Part shown: positions 18,364 to 25,349 of the stretch, piece by piece | Position numbering within the stretch: the stretch's first letter is position 1 | Layout of the letters: every line of letters begins with the position of its first letter | Origin: a virus | Reading direction: 5' to 3' (one strand) | Virus record (IMG/VR): IMGVR_UViG_3300031758_000497 | Coordinates: 1 to 26,085 of that record | DNA length: 26,085 nt | Notes under the pieces: generated by a model | What the model saw: only the letters and a program-made list of their open reading frames with translations | The model's database searches: none | Told to the model about the DNA's origin: nothing | Translations under genes and position numbers: made by a program

Positions 18364-19227
18364 ATGGCTAACACCTTTGACTCAGCATTAGTGACGGACA
18401 GCCTTCGCGACGTAGCGATCACTGTCCTTCAATCCCGCCTTGCTCCGCTTAACGCGTTCTCGCAAGACTTCTCCGCCGATCCGCTCAAGCCTCGCGCCAC
18501 TGTTCAAGTGCCGATCGCGACAGCCGGTGGAACCACTCAAACCAACGCAAGCAACTTTGAAAGCGGCGACAGCACGCTCGACAACGTAGCCGTTTCGGTT
18601 TCTCAGTATTCCAACAGCTTCCACTTGACCAACGATCAGATCAACGGTGGTCATCGCCTTGAGAAAATCGCCAAGATCAACCTTCATCAGCTTGCCAACA
18701 AAATCATCGATGTGGCTTTGGCACCTGTCACCGCAGCTAACTTCGGCGCAGCAACCATCGACGTTGACACCGCTGGCGACGTTACCGCAGCTAGCCTGAA
18801 AACCTTGTGGGCAGCCATTAAAGACGGCGACTCCCGCAACCTGATTGTTGATGGCAGCATCTACGCTCAATTCCTCCCAGCTAACTTGGACGCATTCCAA
18901 CTTGCAGCAGGCGGCAAGAACGTCGGCATGTATGGTTTCGACTTCTTCTCCTACAACAACCGTTGGGATGGCGCAGAAGCAACCGTCAAAGGCTTTGCTT
19001 GCTCTCCTCAAGCGATTGCAGTTGCATCGGGTCTCCCTGCTAACAACATCGCTGGAAGCGACATGATGGCAGTTGAGAACATCGAGATCCCTGATCTTGG
19101 TCTCACGGTCCAAATGAACATGTGGGTTTCACGCGCAACTCGCGCCGTCTGGGCATCTTACGATGTCATGTTCGGTGCTGCAAAAGGCGATCCAAACGCA
19201 CTCAAAATCATCAAACTCACTCCTTAA
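18364..19227 (+). CDS. Major capsid protein
   Basis: The 287-residue protein has an N-terminal helix, beta-rich segments with many Gly, Ala, Asn and Thr, and the high Ala, low Cys composition usual for capsid proteins, with optimised codons. Val-Ser-Gln-Tyr-Ser-Asn-Ser-Phe-His-Leu-Thr-Asn (about 79-90) and a hydrophobic, Ala-rich centre resemble HK97-fold coat proteins of the lambda/P22 group. It directly follows the protease-scaffold gene. No separate decoration protein (gpD-like) is obvious; the next small gene is too basic at its end. A start with A-rich leader (AAAAAAATATC-ATG) suggests high expression. Confidence 0.82.
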   Translation: MANTFDSALVTDSLRDVAITVLQSRLAPLNAFSQDFSADPLKPRATVQVPIATAGGTTQTNASNFESGDSTLDNVAVSVSQYSNSFHLTNDQINGGHRLEKIAKINLHQLANKIIDVALAPVTAANFGAATIDVDTAGDVTAASLKTLWAAIKDGDSRNLIVDGSIYAQFLPANLDAFQLAAGGKNVGMYGFDFFSYNNRWDGAEATVKGFACSPQAIAVASGLPANNIAGSDMMAVENIEIPDLGLTVQMNMWVSRATRAVWASYDVMFGAAKGDPNALKIIKLTP

Positions 19228-19232
19228 TCTGA

Positions 19233-19448
19233 ATGAGCTTTATGGTTAAAAGCGGCGGCGAAATGAAAGCTGCGGAGACAACCTCCGCAGCTCGCCAAAT
19301 CGCTGCCGAACTTGCCAACAAGTCTGGGGAAAAATCTTACATCTACCGGTTACCAATCGTGATCGAAGAGGTGATCTATCCTAAGAAAAAGGAACCCGTC
19401 AAAGACTCTGAGCAAGAACCGATAAAGCCCAAAAGAAAGAAGAAATAA
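19233..19448 (+). CDS. Small basic protein after the capsid gene
   Basis: Seventy-one residues: an Ala/Glu helix (about 12-30), a central hydrophobic strand (Ile-Tyr-Arg-Leu-Pro-Ile-Val-Ile-Glu-Glu-Val-Ile-Tyr), and a Lys-Pro-rich tail ending Lys-Lys-Lys. The position is that of lambda FI or of a decoration protein, but size and composition do not decide. It is followed at once by a strong terminator-like hairpin. The start is five bases after the capsid stop. Confidence 0.55.
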   Translation: MSFMVKSGGEMKAAETTSAARQIAAELANKSGEKSYIYRLPIVIEEVIYPKKKEPVKDSEQEPIKPKRKKK

Positions 19449-19475
19449 TTTTCTCTGGTTCGTAGTTCATAGTGG

Positions 19476-19508
19476 AGCCAGCTACTCGAAAGGGTGGCTG
19501 GCTTTTTC
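19476..19508 (+). terminator. Strong rho-independent terminator with GAAA tetraloop
   Basis: AGCCAGC (19476-19482) pairs with GCTGGCT (19497-19503), and the pairing continues inwards through TACTC/GGGTG to a GAAA loop (19488-19491), about 12 bp in all with a few G-T pairs. Four T then C-T follow. This looks like a good terminator after the capsid genes, which would give capsid mRNA in excess over downstream tail genes. Confidence 0.75.
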
Positions 19509-19512
19509 TATG

Positions 19513-19533
19513 TGTTGAAACCAGCCAAATTGT
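19513..19533 (+). promoter_or_regulatory. TTGAAA leader, copy 2
   Basis: GTTGAAA at 19513-19519 lies 21 bases before ATG 19534, followed by a spacer ending TTGT directly before the ATG. This resembles the leaders at 15392, 21082 and 25330. Here it lies directly behind the terminator. Confidence 0.4.
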
Positions 19534-19848
19534 ATGAGCATCGCCGCATTCGTCAAAACCGCTTTCAACTCGTCCCTCACCACGCTTTCCGCCGAGGACG
19601 TGACCATCGGCGCGCAGACGAAAAAGGGAGTTATTGAGGACATCGGAACCGAGCTAATGCTGGGTGATGGTGGCGATGAGGTCCGCCGAGGTCTCCGCAT
19701 CACTTTCCCCGGTGAAGCGTTCACCACCACCCCAGCTCGCCGTGCAACCGTGACCTGCCGATCTCTGACATGGCAGATCACCCGCGTCGATAACGGCCCC
19801 GGATCACTCACCATCGAAGTCGAAGAACCAGAAGCAAGAGGACGATGA
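19534..19848 (+). CDS. Small beta-rich protein, head-tail connector (FII-like) candidate
   Basis: The 104-residue protein has a short helix and then mostly strands: Gly-Val-Ile-Glu-Asp-Ile-Gly-Thr-Glu-Leu-Met-Leu-Gly, Gly-Leu-Arg-Ile-Thr-Phe-Pro-Gly, Ala-Thr-Val-Thr-Cys-Arg-Ser-Leu-Thr-Trp-Gln-Ile-Thr-Arg-Val. Length, fold prediction and position after capsid and before the Z-like gene fit a head completion or stopper protein of lambda FII type. The identity is by position, not by motif. Preceded by the TTGAAA leader and coupled to the next gene by overlap. Confidence 0.6.
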   Translation: MSIAAFVKTAFNSSLTTLSAEDVTIGAQTKKGVIEDIGTELMLGDGGDEVRRGLRITFPGEAFTTTPARRATVTCRSLTWQITRVDNGPGSLTIEVEEPEARGR

Positions 19849-20612
19849 ACCTGAAAATTGAGATCAATTCGTTTGCAATGAATGAACTTAATGTGACACT
19901 CAATCGATTGGCTGAGTCTACAGGAAAGACGCTGCAAGAAGTCTTGCCGTCACAGATGCGATTACTTGCGACCGATCTTGCATACGTCACATATCCAAAA
20001 GGCAAAGGATCAGCGGATAACGTAAATCACCAAGCAAAAATCCAAGGAAGAATCAGAGATGTTTATCCAAGACCTGGGACAATAGTCAACGAACTCAAAA
20101 ACAAGGACACAAGGCTTGGGGTTGCATTTTCTTTAATGCTTCAAAAAAGGCAGTATTCAAAAGCCAAGCAGCTTACTGACCGTCATCTGCCAAATATGGG
20201 GTTGAGCATTGGGTCATTCGACGGCGGAGAATTGCACAAAGCGCAATCTGAACAAAAGAGAGTCACAAAGCGATTGCTCGTCCCACTCTACACTCGCGTC
20301 GAGGCATACACGAAGAAAACTATGAAGATGTCGGGTTATGCTAAAGGCGGATTTGCTACTGCATCACGGCAACTCGGAGGAGTTCGCGGCATTCCTGGTT
20401 GGGCAACTCGTCACAGATCGCCGGGTACTGGAACGATCACGGGCGATGGCAAAACTTTAACTGTTACGATGATAAATCACGTCAAATATCTGAGCGAATT
20501 TGCGCTTCAATCCTATGACGAAAGAGCAGCAGTAAGCAACAGAAAGAGAAATATAACAAAATTACTGGATCGAATCCAGACCAACAAAATCAAAAAACTA
20601 ATGAGACGATGA
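19845..20612 (+). CDS. Neck / minor tail protein at the Z (HK97 gp10) position
   Basis: A 255-residue basic protein with an N-terminal strand-helix part and a central Lys/Gly-rich part, ending in Lys-Lys-Leu-Met-Arg-Arg. The place after a small connector and before the tail-terminator-like gene is that of lambda Z. The sequence does not show a well-known motif. It overlaps both neighbours by four bases. Local base composition is slightly more AT-rich than the flanking genes. Confidence 0.55.
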   Translation: MNLKIEINSFAMNELNVTLNRLAESTGKTLQEVLPSQMRLLATDLAYVTYPKGKGSADNVNHQAKIQGRIRDVYPRPGTIVNELKNKDTRLGVAFSLMLQKRQYSKAKQLTDRHLPNMGLSIGSFDGGELHKAQSEQKRVTKRLLVPLYTRVEAYTKKTMKMSGYAKGGFATASRQLGGVRGIPGWATRHRSPGTGTITGDGKTLTVTMINHVKYLSEFALQSYDERAAVSNRKRNITKLLDRIQTNKIKKLMRR

Positions 20613-21082
20613 GCAATTTATCCTTACACCGCAAAGTTGAAAAAGCCCTGACCGCTTATCTCCAGACGATCATCACATCTGGCATCACGATCTATCCCGG
20701 ACACGACAAGGCATCGGTCGTGAACATCCCGCACATTATTGTTTATTCTGAGGACTGTGTTCCACATCCAGACATGCCGACCTTCACCGGCATCCGCATT
20801 GTGACAACCCGCTTCCAGATCCGTGTTGATTCCGAAGTCGCTAATGCCAGAACGTCACTTGATGGCTGGAGAAAAACCATCGAGGACACGCTAGGATCTG
20901 TCCCAACGATATTGGCAGCACTGAATCCGCCAGCACAAGGACAAGACAACCGCACGATCACCGACCTTTATTTCTACGACATCATAGCCGGGACTGAGCC
21001 AACAGAGTTCGACCGAGCCGACTGGGTTGAGGATGTCGTTGTTGGCGTTGTTTGCCAGCCGCTGGATTCACGATCCGCCTAG
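20609..21082 (+). CDS. Tail terminator protein candidate (gpU-like position)
   Basis: The 157-residue protein alternates helix and strand: an N-terminal helix (Arg-Lys-Val-Glu-Lys-Ala-Leu-Thr-Ala-Tyr-Leu), then strands with Ile-Val-Thr-Thr-Arg-Phe-Gln-Ile-Arg-Val-Asp, a helix with Trp-Arg-Lys-Thr-Ile-Glu-Asp-Thr, and a final strand. This fits the tail terminator fold and position (after the Z-like gene, before the tail tube). It overlaps the gene before by four bases. The call rests mainly on gene order. Confidence 0.55.
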   Translation: MSNLSLHRKVEKALTAYLQTIITSGITIYPGHDKASVVNIPHIIVYSEDCVPHPDMPTFTGIRIVTTRFQIRVDSEVANARTSLDGWRKTIEDTLGSVPTILAALNPPAQGQDNRTITDLYFYDIIAGTEPTEFDRADWVEDVVVGVVCQPLDSRSA

Positions 21083-21101
21083 TTGAAATCCTGCGTCTTG
21101 T
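21082..21101 (+). promoter_or_regulatory. TTGAAA leader, copy 3
   Basis: GTTGAAATCCTGCGTCTTGT precedes ATG 21102. It shares GTTGAAA and a TTGT-ATGG end with the leader at 25330 and, less exactly, with the two others. It forms the left arm of the hairpin described next. Confidence 0.4.
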
Positions 21102-21111
21102 ATGGACGCAG
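21091..21111 (+). promoter_or_regulatory. Perfect 7-bp hairpin with the start codon in its loop
   Basis: CTGCGTC (21091-21097) pairs fully with GACGCAG (21105-21111) around the 7-nt loop TTGTATG, which contains the ATG of the gene at 21102. TCTATTTT follows, so it might also act as a weak terminator. It could control translation or reduce readthrough. Confidence 0.45.
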
Positions 21112-21299
21112 TCTATTTTCACCCAGCAGGTCACAAGCATCACTTTCGCAACGTGGAGCCTAAAGACGGCAAAGCAGATCTTCACGACGACGATGGAAAA
21201 CTCGTTTTCAAAGATGTGCCTGTATCAGCCGAACCGAAGGACGGTTGTGTCGTGATCGATGGTTATCAACCCACAAAAGTCTCCAAATCTAAACAATAA
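21102..21299 (+). CDS. Small acidic hypothetical protein in the tail region
   Basis: Sixty-five residues with His-rich start (His-Pro-Ala-Gly-His-Lys-His-His-Phe), several Asp/Lys pairs and Lys-Asp-Gly repeats, probably beta-rich. It lies between the tail terminator and tail tube candidates. Its start codon is in a hairpin loop. No match is recognised. Confidence 0.52.
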   Translation: MDAVYFHPAGHKHHFRNVEPKDGKADLHDDDGKLVFKDVPVSAEPKDGCVVIDGYQPTKVSKSKQ

Positions 21300-21305
21300 A
21301 AAATC

Positions 21306-21656
21306 ATGGCACTCACCACTAAAGGCACAGCTCACTTATACGGAATCGTCGGCGGCGTCGCTATCGTCACCAACGCAACCGTCATCTCTTGGTCGCTCAA
21401 TTCTTCGAATAAGAACGTCGCAGAAACTGCAAACGAAATCGGCAACGAGATCGAGCGCAGATATGATGACCTTCATCAAGAAGGCACATTGACCATCCGT
21501 CCCCGTTCTGGATTCACTGCTCTCGTTCCCGGTGCTAACTACACCTACAACAGCGTCGCATTCGAAATCATTTCAGAAGGTCGCGAAGAGCAGAACCAAG
21601 GTTTTGTCACTCTGACCTACGCAATCAAAAAATCCGAATACGTAAGCTACGCTTAA
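21306..21656 (+). CDS. Tail tube protein candidate
   Basis: The 116-residue protein is rich in Thr, Gly, Ser and Val with predicted strands; it starts Ala-Leu-Thr-Thr-Lys-Gly-Thr and ends in a Tyr-Ala-Ile-Lys-Lys-Ser strand. The place, immediately before the tail chaperone-like gene and tape measure, is that of the major tail protein; siphophage tubes are usually somewhat longer (about 150-250 residues). The A-rich leader (AATAAAAAATC-ATG) suggests high expression. The assignment rests on position and composition. Confidence 0.5.
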   Translation: MALTTKGTAHLYGIVGGVAIVTNATVISWSLNSSNKNVAETANEIGNEIERRYDDLHQEGTLTIRPRSGFTALVPGANYTYNSVAFEIISEGREEQNQGFVTLTYAIKKSEYVSYA

Positions 21657-21660
21657 CCAA

Positions 21661-22326
21661 GTGGATGATCGATTCTATCACTCGTATCTTGCACCAGAAG
21701 TAAAGGTTTGTGGCCGCAATCTGCAAACCTTCACTCTCTGGCATCATCTAGTCTTATCGTCGATCAATTCACCTGTCGCACTTGGTGGACCAAACATCAG
21801 CATTCCCGATCTGCTTTTAGCGGTTCGGGTTTGTGGCTTGAAATATGGTGAGCAACAAATCAAGCCGACGATCAAAGACGTATTCTGGCGCCTCAAACTA
21901 ACTCGCAACAAAAAAAGATTTAGGGAAGAGGCATCAAAGTTTTATGCTTGGATGTCGATGCAATGCAGTCCCCCCCGATTCTATCGAGGAGGAAACACTG
22001 GGGGCGTCACAAAAGGAATCGAAAGCGGTCCGCGCTGCCTTGGTCTCGCTTGCTCTCTCATGTATCGTGGCGGCGTCAATGAGCATGACGCGTGGAATAG
22101 TTCGCTCGGCAAAGCTCTTTGGATGGATGTTCAATTCGCCCAGCTTGAAGGCATCCAACTCCGATTCTTAGACGACGCGGATCTGGACGATTCCGAAATC
22201 GATCTCTCAGAACTCACCGACGAAGAGGCAATGGAAATTTTCAAAGCAGATCTTCCAGAAGAATTTGTCCAAGGCTCATTCGATCACTGGAAAACGAACA
22301 TAAAAGGAAAGGCAAACTCGATATGA
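21661..22326 (+). CDS. Tail assembly protein candidate at the G/T position (GTG start)
   Basis: The 221-residue protein starts at GTG 21661, four bases after the tail tube stop. The first 120 residues are helical with Trp-His-His-Leu-Val-Leu and Arg-Leu-Lys-Leu-Thr-Arg; the C-terminal 50 residues are strongly acidic and helical. A tail chaperone normally lies here, just before the tape measure gene; lambda makes it as G plus a frameshifted T. No clear slippery site was found. Its stop overlaps the tape measure start. Confidence 0.5.
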   Translation: MDDRFYHSYLAPEVKVCGRNLQTFTLWHHLVLSSINSPVALGGPNISIPDLLLAVRVCGLKYGEQQIKPTIKDVFWRLKLTRNKKRFREEASKFYAWMSMQCSPPRFYRGGNTGGVTKGIESGPRCLGLACSLMYRGGVNEHDAWNSSLGKALWMDVQFAQLEGIQLRFLDDADLDDSEIDLSELTDEEAMEIFKADLPEEFVQGSFDHWKTNIKGKANSI

Positions 22327-24014
22327 TGAAATGGGTATTTGGAGCAGACACGACGCCATTCCGCAAAGGGCTGGATGACATGCGCACACAGACCAAGGCT
22401 TTTGCTGGCAGCGTGAAAGGAATGCTTGCCGGCGCGATTGGCGTTGGAAGTATTGTCGCAGGACTCAAAACTGTTGTTGAGTATTTCAGCCGCATCTCAG
22501 ATCTCGCGACTCGCTTTGGTGAATCCGCTGAATCAATGCAGCGCGTAGGGGCAGCAGCACAGCAAGCAGGGTCTGATCTGGAAGGAGTCGCCAAGGCGAT
22601 GACAATCGTCACAAAGAACGCCAACACAGCAGCAACACAGGGCGGATCTATGGCTGAAGCATTTGCAGCCCTCGGCATCGATGTTTCTGGCTTCGTGAAC
22701 ATGCCGATTGAGGACAAACTTCTCACCCTCGCAAAAGCGATGGATAACGGCAAAGGCAGCGGACAGAACCTCGCGCAGATGATGCAGGTGCTTGGTAAAT
22801 CTGGCGCTGAAATGATTCCTCTTTTATCTCAGGGATTTGAAGAGCTTCAAGAGCAGATGAAAAACACCAGCGTTCTTTCAGAATCAACAGTTGCCACCAT
22901 CGAGCAATTCGGTGATGGCATGGATGATTTGAAGCAAAAATCAATGGTGCTTGGTGGATATGTTTTCCAGTTCTTTGATATGCTAGGAAAAGGAATTGGC
23001 GGATTGCTCAATTTCGTCATTCGCGGATGGATGGAGGCATTTTCCCTATTAGCCGATAGCTCAATGGAAAGCGCTTCAATTATGAAAAAGCTTTTTACTG
23101 GCGATTTTCAAGGAGCCGCACAAGGAGTCAACAATCTAAAAAAGAACTTCCAAACCTCATTCGATCAGATTGTTGAGAACGCTCATGGCTTTGTGTCAGA
23201 TTTGGACTACGCGCTGGCTGGCGGCAAGACTGGGAAAAAGGGATCATCTGCCGATGTTGAAATGCTTGCTGAGATGGCGCAGCAAGAGGAAGAGCGTTCG
23301 AAAATTGCAGAAAAAACAGAAGAAGACAGAAAGAAACTTGCAGAGGAAATCGCAAAACTCAAAGAGGACGCTGCTTTTAATGAACTCAAACTCGCCGAGC
23401 AAATCCTCGCTTTGGAAACAAAAAGCGAAGAGATGCGCAAAAAGGCTTACAAGACAGTAGGCAACCAATCCTTAGAGGCTCAAAAGGAAATGCTTGAAAC
23501 TGAGAAGGAGCTTAAAAAACTTCGCGAGGATCAAGGAAAAATTCAACAGACTGCAAATCAAAAAGCCAAAGAACTTGCAGACAAAGCCAAAGCGGAGGAA
23601 GCAAAGAAAGCGGAAGAACTTGCTGAACTACGCAAGGATGAGGAAAAGCAGATCCGTGACGTTAAGTTTGAAGGACTCAAGACAGATGAGGAAAAGGTCG
23701 CAATGCTCGCAAAAGAGCAGTCAGACCTTTTGAAAAAAGCCCAGAAAGCAAAAACCGAAGAGGACAAGATCAACCTTCGAATGGAGGCCCGTGACAAGGG
23801 ATCAGAGATTGCTGCCATTTTGGCGGACAAAAAAGAAAACGTCCTCCCAACACTTTCCACAAGCTCACTCGCATCCATCGGTGGTGGCGGCAGCGCAAAC
23901 ATCCTCGCAGCAGGAACGCAGAAAATCGACCGTCAAATCTCCCTCCTTGAAGTTATCGCTCGCAACACCGCCAAGTCTGAAGGTGGCGGCATAAAAATCC
24001 CTGACCCAATCTAA
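22323..24014 (+). CDS. Tape measure protein
   Basis: The 563-residue product has a hydrophobic Gly/Ala segment near the N-terminus (about 31-50), a globular helical part with Gly-Lys-Ser-Gly-Ala-Glu, a second hydrophobic membrane-like stretch (about 216-242), and a long Glu/Lys/Ala coiled coil (about 310-490). This is the usual make-up of a siphophage tape measure, whose length sets tail length; by the rule of about 1.5 angstroms per residue it would imply a fairly short tail, near 80-85 nm. It overlaps the preceding stop; ATG 22326 follows directly and could also serve as the start. Confidence 0.85.
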   Translation: MMKWVFGADTTPFRKGLDDMRTQTKAFAGSVKGMLAGAIGVGSIVAGLKTVVEYFSRISDLATRFGESAESMQRVGAAAQQAGSDLEGVAKAMTIVTKNANTAATQGGSMAEAFAALGIDVSGFVNMPIEDKLLTLAKAMDNGKGSGQNLAQMMQVLGKSGAEMIPLLSQGFEELQEQMKNTSVLSESTVATIEQFGDGMDDLKQKSMVLGGYVFQFFDMLGKGIGGLLNFVIRGWMEAFSLLADSSMESASIMKKLFTGDFQGAAQGVNNLKKNFQTSFDQIVENAHGFVSDLDYALAGGKTGKKGSSADVEMLAEMAQQEEERSKIAEKTEEDRKKLAEEIAKLKEDAAFNELKLAEQILALETKSEEMRKKAYKTVGNQSLEAQKEMLETEKELKKLREDQGKIQQTANQKAKELADKAKAEEAKKAEELAELRKDEEKQIRDVKFEGLKTDEEKVAMLAKEQSDLLKKAQKAKTEEDKINLRMEARDKGSEIAAILADKKENVLPTLSTSSLASIGGGGSANILAAGTQKIDRQISLLEVIARNTAKSEGGGIKIPDPI

Positions 24015-24017
24015 ATC

Positions 24018-24689
24018 ATGGCAATCAAAATCAAAGGCAGTCTCGGAAGTAATTACGCTATACAACCGGGTTTCTCACTCACTGAAAAAAACGATGGCAC
24101 GATCGAGGGTCAGGTTGTTTTCATTTGTGACAGCAGTGGACTTAGTAACCTCCCACAAATGGGCAGCGCACACCCGACTGATTATCGTTGCGAACTCTAC
24201 AACCGCGAGATCACCTATCTGACTCTGGATCGCATCCAGATGACGGGTTCTTATTTCGGACTTGTAGCAAACACAACCGAGGCAATCATCAGTTACACCC
24301 CGAACACAAACCAAGAACCGATCACATCTCATCCGCAATTTGAATCGTTTGCAGGGACATCTGAAAATCCATCCAACGGTGCGACCTTTGACGAGGACAC
24401 TGGGGAATTCCTTGGCTTCTTCGATCCAGCCATAAAAAACCTTTTTGGCGTGATGTATTACCTCACACCTGCCACTTTACTTTCTAGGACTTATTGGACG
24501 AAGACCGTGCCATTGCTCAACAAGAGGATGAAGCGCATCACCACAATTCCGGGGTTTAGGAAACCATCCGATTGCAAGGAGTTCTTGATTCTCGATTATC
24601 CATACCGGCAGATCGGGAACTTTTACCAAGTCACCGAGCAGATCATGGGCAGCGGCCCGAACGGATTCTCAACCATTCTCTATCCTTAA
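24018..24689 (+). CDS. Distal tail protein candidate
   Basis: A 223-residue protein, beta-rich with many Thr, Tyr, Pro and Gly, containing Tyr-Leu-Thr-Leu-Asp-Arg-Ile-Gln-Met-Thr-Gly and Tyr-Arg-Gln-Ile-Gly-Asn-Phe-Tyr-Gln-Val-Thr-Glu. It follows the tape measure, the place of distal tail or baseplate-hub-type proteins (lambda M and L region). No motif confirms a type. The ATG lies three bases after the tape measure stop, in the AAATC-ATG context. Confidence 0.55.
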   Translation: MAIKIKGSLGSNYAIQPGFSLTEKNDGTIEGQVVFICDSSGLSNLPQMGSAHPTDYRCELYNREITYLTLDRIQMTGSYFGLVANTTEAIISYTPNTNQEPITSHPQFESFAGTSENPSNGATFDEDTGEFLGFFDPAIKNLFGVMYYLTPATLLSRTYWTKTVPLLNKRMKRITTIPGFRKPSDCKEFLILDYPYRQIGNFYQVTEQIMGSGPNGFSTILYP

Positions 24690-24692
24690 TCC

Positions 24693-25322
24693 ATGAACCC
24701 GCACCGCAAAGGCAACGCATTCCCACAAGCTGGCGTCCCTGGAGATCCTCGCTTGCTCGACCAACTCCATCGCCAGATGGTTCGCGGTCCGAACATGCAG
24801 ATCACCCACACCCACAGCGGGACATTGCTCAATCCTCGAAAAAATAAAACTGTAACCATCCCACCTCACCCTTGGAAATGCACATCCAACGGTGATGATA
24901 CAGTCACCGTCTCTCCGGGATTCACACTAGGAACCACGTCTCAAGACTCGCCAGGACTGGGAATCTTGCCAAGTTTTGCTTTGTTAAAACCTCTGGATAG
25001 TTACATCGGAGGGGATGTAATTGTCACAGGGGCGGGTTATATTGTCGGCTATGTCGCTTTTTCCTATGGCACAATAGTTTATGAAACCGAGGCATTGACA
25101 AGCGTTGATGCCGAATATGTTCCTATTAACACGGTCAGGTTGTCTGTTGGAAATGGAGTCAATGTTGAATTTTCGGCAGATTTTCCAGATGGAACGACGC
25201 CGGGGAACTATTACTTCGTCATTGCAAAAGTATCTCTTTCCGATGACGACGTTGCAGTAGTGGAGGAACAGTATTTACACCACAACCCTGCACTTGATAT
25301 TTATCTCGTTGATGGACAATAA
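24693..25322 (+). CDS. Beta-rich tail-region protein, unknown function
   Basis: Two hundred and nine residues: a basic, Pro-rich first 55 residues and then a long run of predicted strands rich in Val, Thr, Gly, Asp and Tyr (for example Val-Ile-Val-Thr-Gly-Ala-Gly-Tyr-Ile-Val-Gly-Tyr-Val). No transmembrane segment is clear. By position it is a tail tip, spike or fibre-associated structural protein. Start ATG 24693 follows the preceding stop by three bases. Confidence 0.55.
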   Translation: MNPHRKGNAFPQAGVPGDPRLLDQLHRQMVRGPNMQITHTHSGTLLNPRKNKTVTIPPHPWKCTSNGDDTVTVSPGFTLGTTSQDSPGLGILPSFALLKPLDSYIGGDVIVTGAGYIVGYVAFSYGTIVYETEALTSVDAEYVPINTVRLSVGNGVNVEFSADFPDGTTPGNYYFVIAKVSLSDDDVAVVEEQYLHHNPALDIYLVDGQ

Positions 25323-25329
25323 GATCAAA

Positions 25330-25349
25330 GTTGAAACGCTCGTCTTTGT
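25330..25349 (+). promoter_or_regulatory. TTGAAA leader, copy 4
   Basis: GTTGAAACGCTCGTCTTTGT precedes ATG 25350. TTGAAACGCTCG is identical, over 12 bases, with the leader at 15393-15404. A short stem CGTC/GGCG encloses a loop ending at the start region, similar to but weaker than the hairpin at 21091. Confidence 0.4.

Noticed and set aside
18388-19113. A 241-residue minus-strand frame opposite the capsid gene
   Set aside because: The capsid reading frame has strong context and codon use; the antisense frame has no start signal or family pattern.
21960-21985. A C7 run as a programmed frameshift site in the tail assembly gene
   Set aside because: The original frame continues with a sensible protein up to the tape measure overlap; neither the -1 nor the +1 frame gives a plausible tail protein extension.
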